This document shows positions 4,972-6,743 of a stretch of 6,743 nt of DNA, one piece after another. The notes under the pieces are model-generated. The model was not told the origin of the DNA. It did not search any database and saw only the letters and a program-made list of their open reading frames with translations. Every line of letters starts with the position of its first letter. Positions within the stretch are counted from its first letter, which is position 1. This stretch comes from Flavobacterium sp. (GTDB lineage Bacteria; Bacteroidota; Bacteroidia; Flavobacteriales; Flavobacteriaceae), in NCBI GenBank assembly GCA_030682755.1, contig JAUXNR010000183.1, forward strand, positions 1 through 6,743, given 5' to 3'. Made by a program: the position numbers and the translations under genes.

Positions 4972-4997
4972 GAGATTGCTTCGTTCCTCGCAATGAC
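4972..4997. repeat. Short dispersed-type repeat at the peptidase start (GTCATTGCGAGGAACGAAGC type)
   Basis: The stretch GAGATTGCTTCG (4972-4983) followed by TTCCTCGCAATGAC (4984-4997) reads on the minus strand as GTCATTGCGAGGAACGAAGC and onward. Its ends contain the 5-bp inverted repeat ATTGC (4975-4979)/GCAAT (4990-4994). Strings of this type are scattered between genes in several bacterial groups, as I recall; only one copy is visible here. It ends one base before the peptidase ATG at 4999 and itself contains an in-frame ATG (4993-4995). Confidence 0.65.
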
Positions 4998-4998
4998 T

Positions 4999-6743
4999 AT
5001 GAAAACACTTACCCAAAATTTCGAAACCAAACACAACACCGCACCTTTTTCACAAATAAAATTAGAAGATTACAAACCGGCTTTTGAGGAAACCATTGCA
5101 AAAGCAAAAGCTGAAGTGGACGAAATTGTAAACAATTCTGAAACTCCAACTTTTGAAAATACAATCGAAGCATTGGATTTTTCCGGTGAAGCTTTGGATA
5201 GAATATCGTCAATATTTTTTAATTTGAATTCAGCTGAAACGTGTGATGAAATGCAAAAAATCGCTCAAGAAGTTTCGCCTTTATTGACCGCTTTCAGCAA
5301 TGATATTTCGTTGAATGAAGAATTGTTTAAACGCGTGAAAGCCGTTCATGATCAAAAAGACAAATTGACTTTAACGACTGAACAAGCGACTTTATTAGAT
5401 AAAAAATTCAAAGGATTTTCTCGAAATGGAGCATTACTTTCGGAAGAAGATAAATTGAAATTACGTGAAATTGACACCAAATTAGCCAAATTAAAATTAA
5501 CGTATGGAGAAAATGTATTAGCCGAAACCAACAATTATCAATTGCACATTACCAAAGAATCCGATTTAAAAGGTTTGCCTGATGGAACGAAAGAAATGGC
5601 CGCCAGTTTAGCCAAATCAAAAGGATTAGAAGGTTGGGTTTTTACATTGGATTTTCCGAGTTATTTGCCATTTGTGACGTATGTTGACAACCGTGAATTG
5701 CGAAAAGAAATTGCCATTGCTGCAGGGAAAAAAGCCTTTCAAAATAATGAATTTGACAACAAAGAAAATGTCAAACGCATTGTAGAATTGCGTCATAAGA
5801 GAGCGAATTTATTGGGTTATGAATCGCATTCGCATTTTGTGTTGGAAGAACGAATGGCTCAACATCCCGAAAAAGTGAAATCGTTTTTGAATGATTTGTT
5901 GGGAAAAGCAAAACCTGCTGCTCAAAAAGAATTTGCCGAATTGACCGCTTTTGCTAAAGAATTAGACGGAATTGAACAGTTAGAGAAATGGGATGGAGCA
6001 TATTATTCTGAAAAGTTGAAGCAAAAGTTATTCAGTTTGGATGATGAGTTGCTGAAACCGTATTTCAAATTGGAAAATGTGTTGAACGGAGCTTTTACGA
6101 TAGCCGAAAAATTATTCGGAATCACATTTAAAGAAGTTTTTGATATTGATCCCTATCATAAAGATGTGCAAACTTTTGAAGTTTTAGACTTCGAGGGAGA
6201 ATTAGTTGCCATTTTTTACGCCGATTTTTTTCCAAGAAAAGGGAAACGAAATGGTGCTTGGATGACTTCATTCAAACCGCAATATATCAAAAATGGCGTG
6301 AACGAACGACCACACGTTTCAATCGTTTGTAATTTTACACCACCGACAGAAACGAAACCTTCACTCCTAACCTTTAATGAATTGACGACTTTGTTTCACG
6401 AATTTGGTCACGCGTTGCACGGAATGTTGGCGAACACGACGTATCCGAGTTTGTCTGGAACTTCGGTGTATTGGGATTTTGTGGAATTGCCAAGTCAAGT
6501 GATGGAAAATTGGTGCTATGAACCCGAAGCATTGGCTTTGTTTGCGAAGCATTATTTAACCGGCGAAGTGATTCCGCAACAATATGTGGAAAAAATTAAG
6601 GAAAGTGCGAGTTTCTTGGAAGGAATGGCCACGATGCGTCAGTTGAGTTTTGGGTTGTTGGACATTGCTTATCATGCCAAAGTGCAAACGATTAATGATG
6701 TAAAAGCGTTTGAAAAAGCAGCTTTTGAAGGAACTTCATTATA
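4999..6743 (+). CDS. M3-family zinc oligopeptidase (Dcp/oligopeptidase A type), C-terminus beyond window
   Basis: This is a cytoplasmic metallopeptidase that degrades short peptides. 581 codons are visible; family members have about 670-700, so roughly the last 90-120 residues are missing because the window ends. The N-terminal helical domain begins MKTLTQNFET and includes APFSQIKLEDYKPAFEE (15-31) and TPTFENTIEAL (49-59), typical of the M3A subfamily. The active site is TLFHEFGHALHG (464-475): H467 and H471 bind zinc, E468 is the catalytic base, and E496 in DFVELPSQ (493-500), 29 residues after the first histidine, is the third ligand. No signal peptide or lipobox is present. An in-frame ATG at 4993 is also possible, but it lies in a repeat. 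No good promoter is seen between the broken toxin and this start. Confidence 0.95.
   Translation, partial: MKTLTQNFETKHNTAPFSQIKLEDYKPAFEETIAKAKAEVDEIVNNSETPTFENTIEALDFSGEALDRISSIFFNLNSAETCDEMQKIAQEVSPLLTAFSNDISLNEELFKRVKAVHDQKDKLTLTTEQATLLDKKFKGFSRNGALLSEEDKLKLREIDTKLAKLKLTYGENVLAETNNYQLHITKESDLKGLPDGTKEMAASLAKSKGLEGWVFTLDFPSYLPFVTYVDNRELRKEIAIAAGKKAFQNNEFDNKENVKRIVELRHKRANLLGYESHSHFVLEERMAQHPEKVKSFLNDLLGKAKPAAQKEFAELTAFAKELDGIEQLEKWDGAYYSEKLKQKLFSLDDELLKPYFKLENVLNGAFTIAEKLFGITFKEVFDIDPYHKDVQTFEVLDFEGELVAIFYADFFPRKGKRNGAWMTSFKPQYIKNGVNERPHVSIVCNFTPPTETKPSLLTFNELTTLFHEFGHALHGMLANTTYPSLSGTSVYWDFVELPSQVMENWCYEPEALALFAKHYLTGEVIPQQYVEKIKESASFLEGMATMRQLSFGLLDIAYHAKVQTINDVKAFEKAAFEGTSL

Noticed and set aside
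2690..4997. CRISPR-like or mobile-element structure from the short repeats
   Set aside because: The repeats are of different types, not regularly spaced, without spacers, cas genes, transposase or flanking target duplications.
5009..6552. Minus-strand open frames opposite the M3 peptidase
   Set aside because: The plus-strand frame encodes a continuous, motif-complete peptidase through this region; the antisense frames show no family features.

Overview
The window is AT-rich (about two thirds A+T) and looks like a member of the Bacteroidota, most likely Flavobacterium or a close relative. The promoters fit the Bacteroidota -7 consensus TAnnTTTG, Shine-Dalgarno sequences are absent or weak, and the conserved proteins read as flavobacterial. 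This placement is by recognition, not by a database search.

Layout. Positions 1-698 (minus strand) hold the start of adk (adenylate kinase, cut by the window edge) preceded by hpt (hypoxanthine phosphoribosyltransferase), with an 8-nt tandem repeat in the gap. A divergent promoter region at 699-791 separates hpt from a plus-strand alpha-helical repeat protein of unknown role (792-1337). Two complete toxin-antitoxin (TA) pairs follow: a RelE/ParE-type pair (1369-1904) and a ribbon-helix-helix-like/PIN-nuclease pair (1967-2640). A short spacer has a perfect 20-bp palindrome and an (AAC)7 tract. Then come purK (2720-3883) and purE (3939-4424), the two consecutive enzymes that carboxylate aminoimidazole ribonucleotide. 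A third TA pair (4440-4960) follows, whose ParE-like toxin is broken by what reads as a single-base deletion. Last is an M3-family zinc oligopeptidase (4999 to the window end, C-terminus missing), whose start abuts a short dispersed-type repeat. There is no gene-free stretch longer than about 120 bases.

How it fits together. adk, hpt, purK and purE all belong to purine nucleotide metabolism: PurK and PurE act in de novo IMP synthesis, Hpt salvages bases to IMP/GMP, and Adk balances AMP/ADP/ATP. The TA cassettes appear to have been inserted between these housekeeping genes. Each has a perfect -7 promoter element just upstream of its antitoxin, and two have an inverted repeat over that element that would suit autoregulation. 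Several other gene junctions carry their own kind of small repeat. I see no prophage, insertion sequence, CRISPR array, RNA gene or obviously new defence system. The most notable features are the three TA modules around a four-gene purine locus, the decaying third toxin, and the repeat elements in the purK leader, at the purK 3' end and at the peptidase start.
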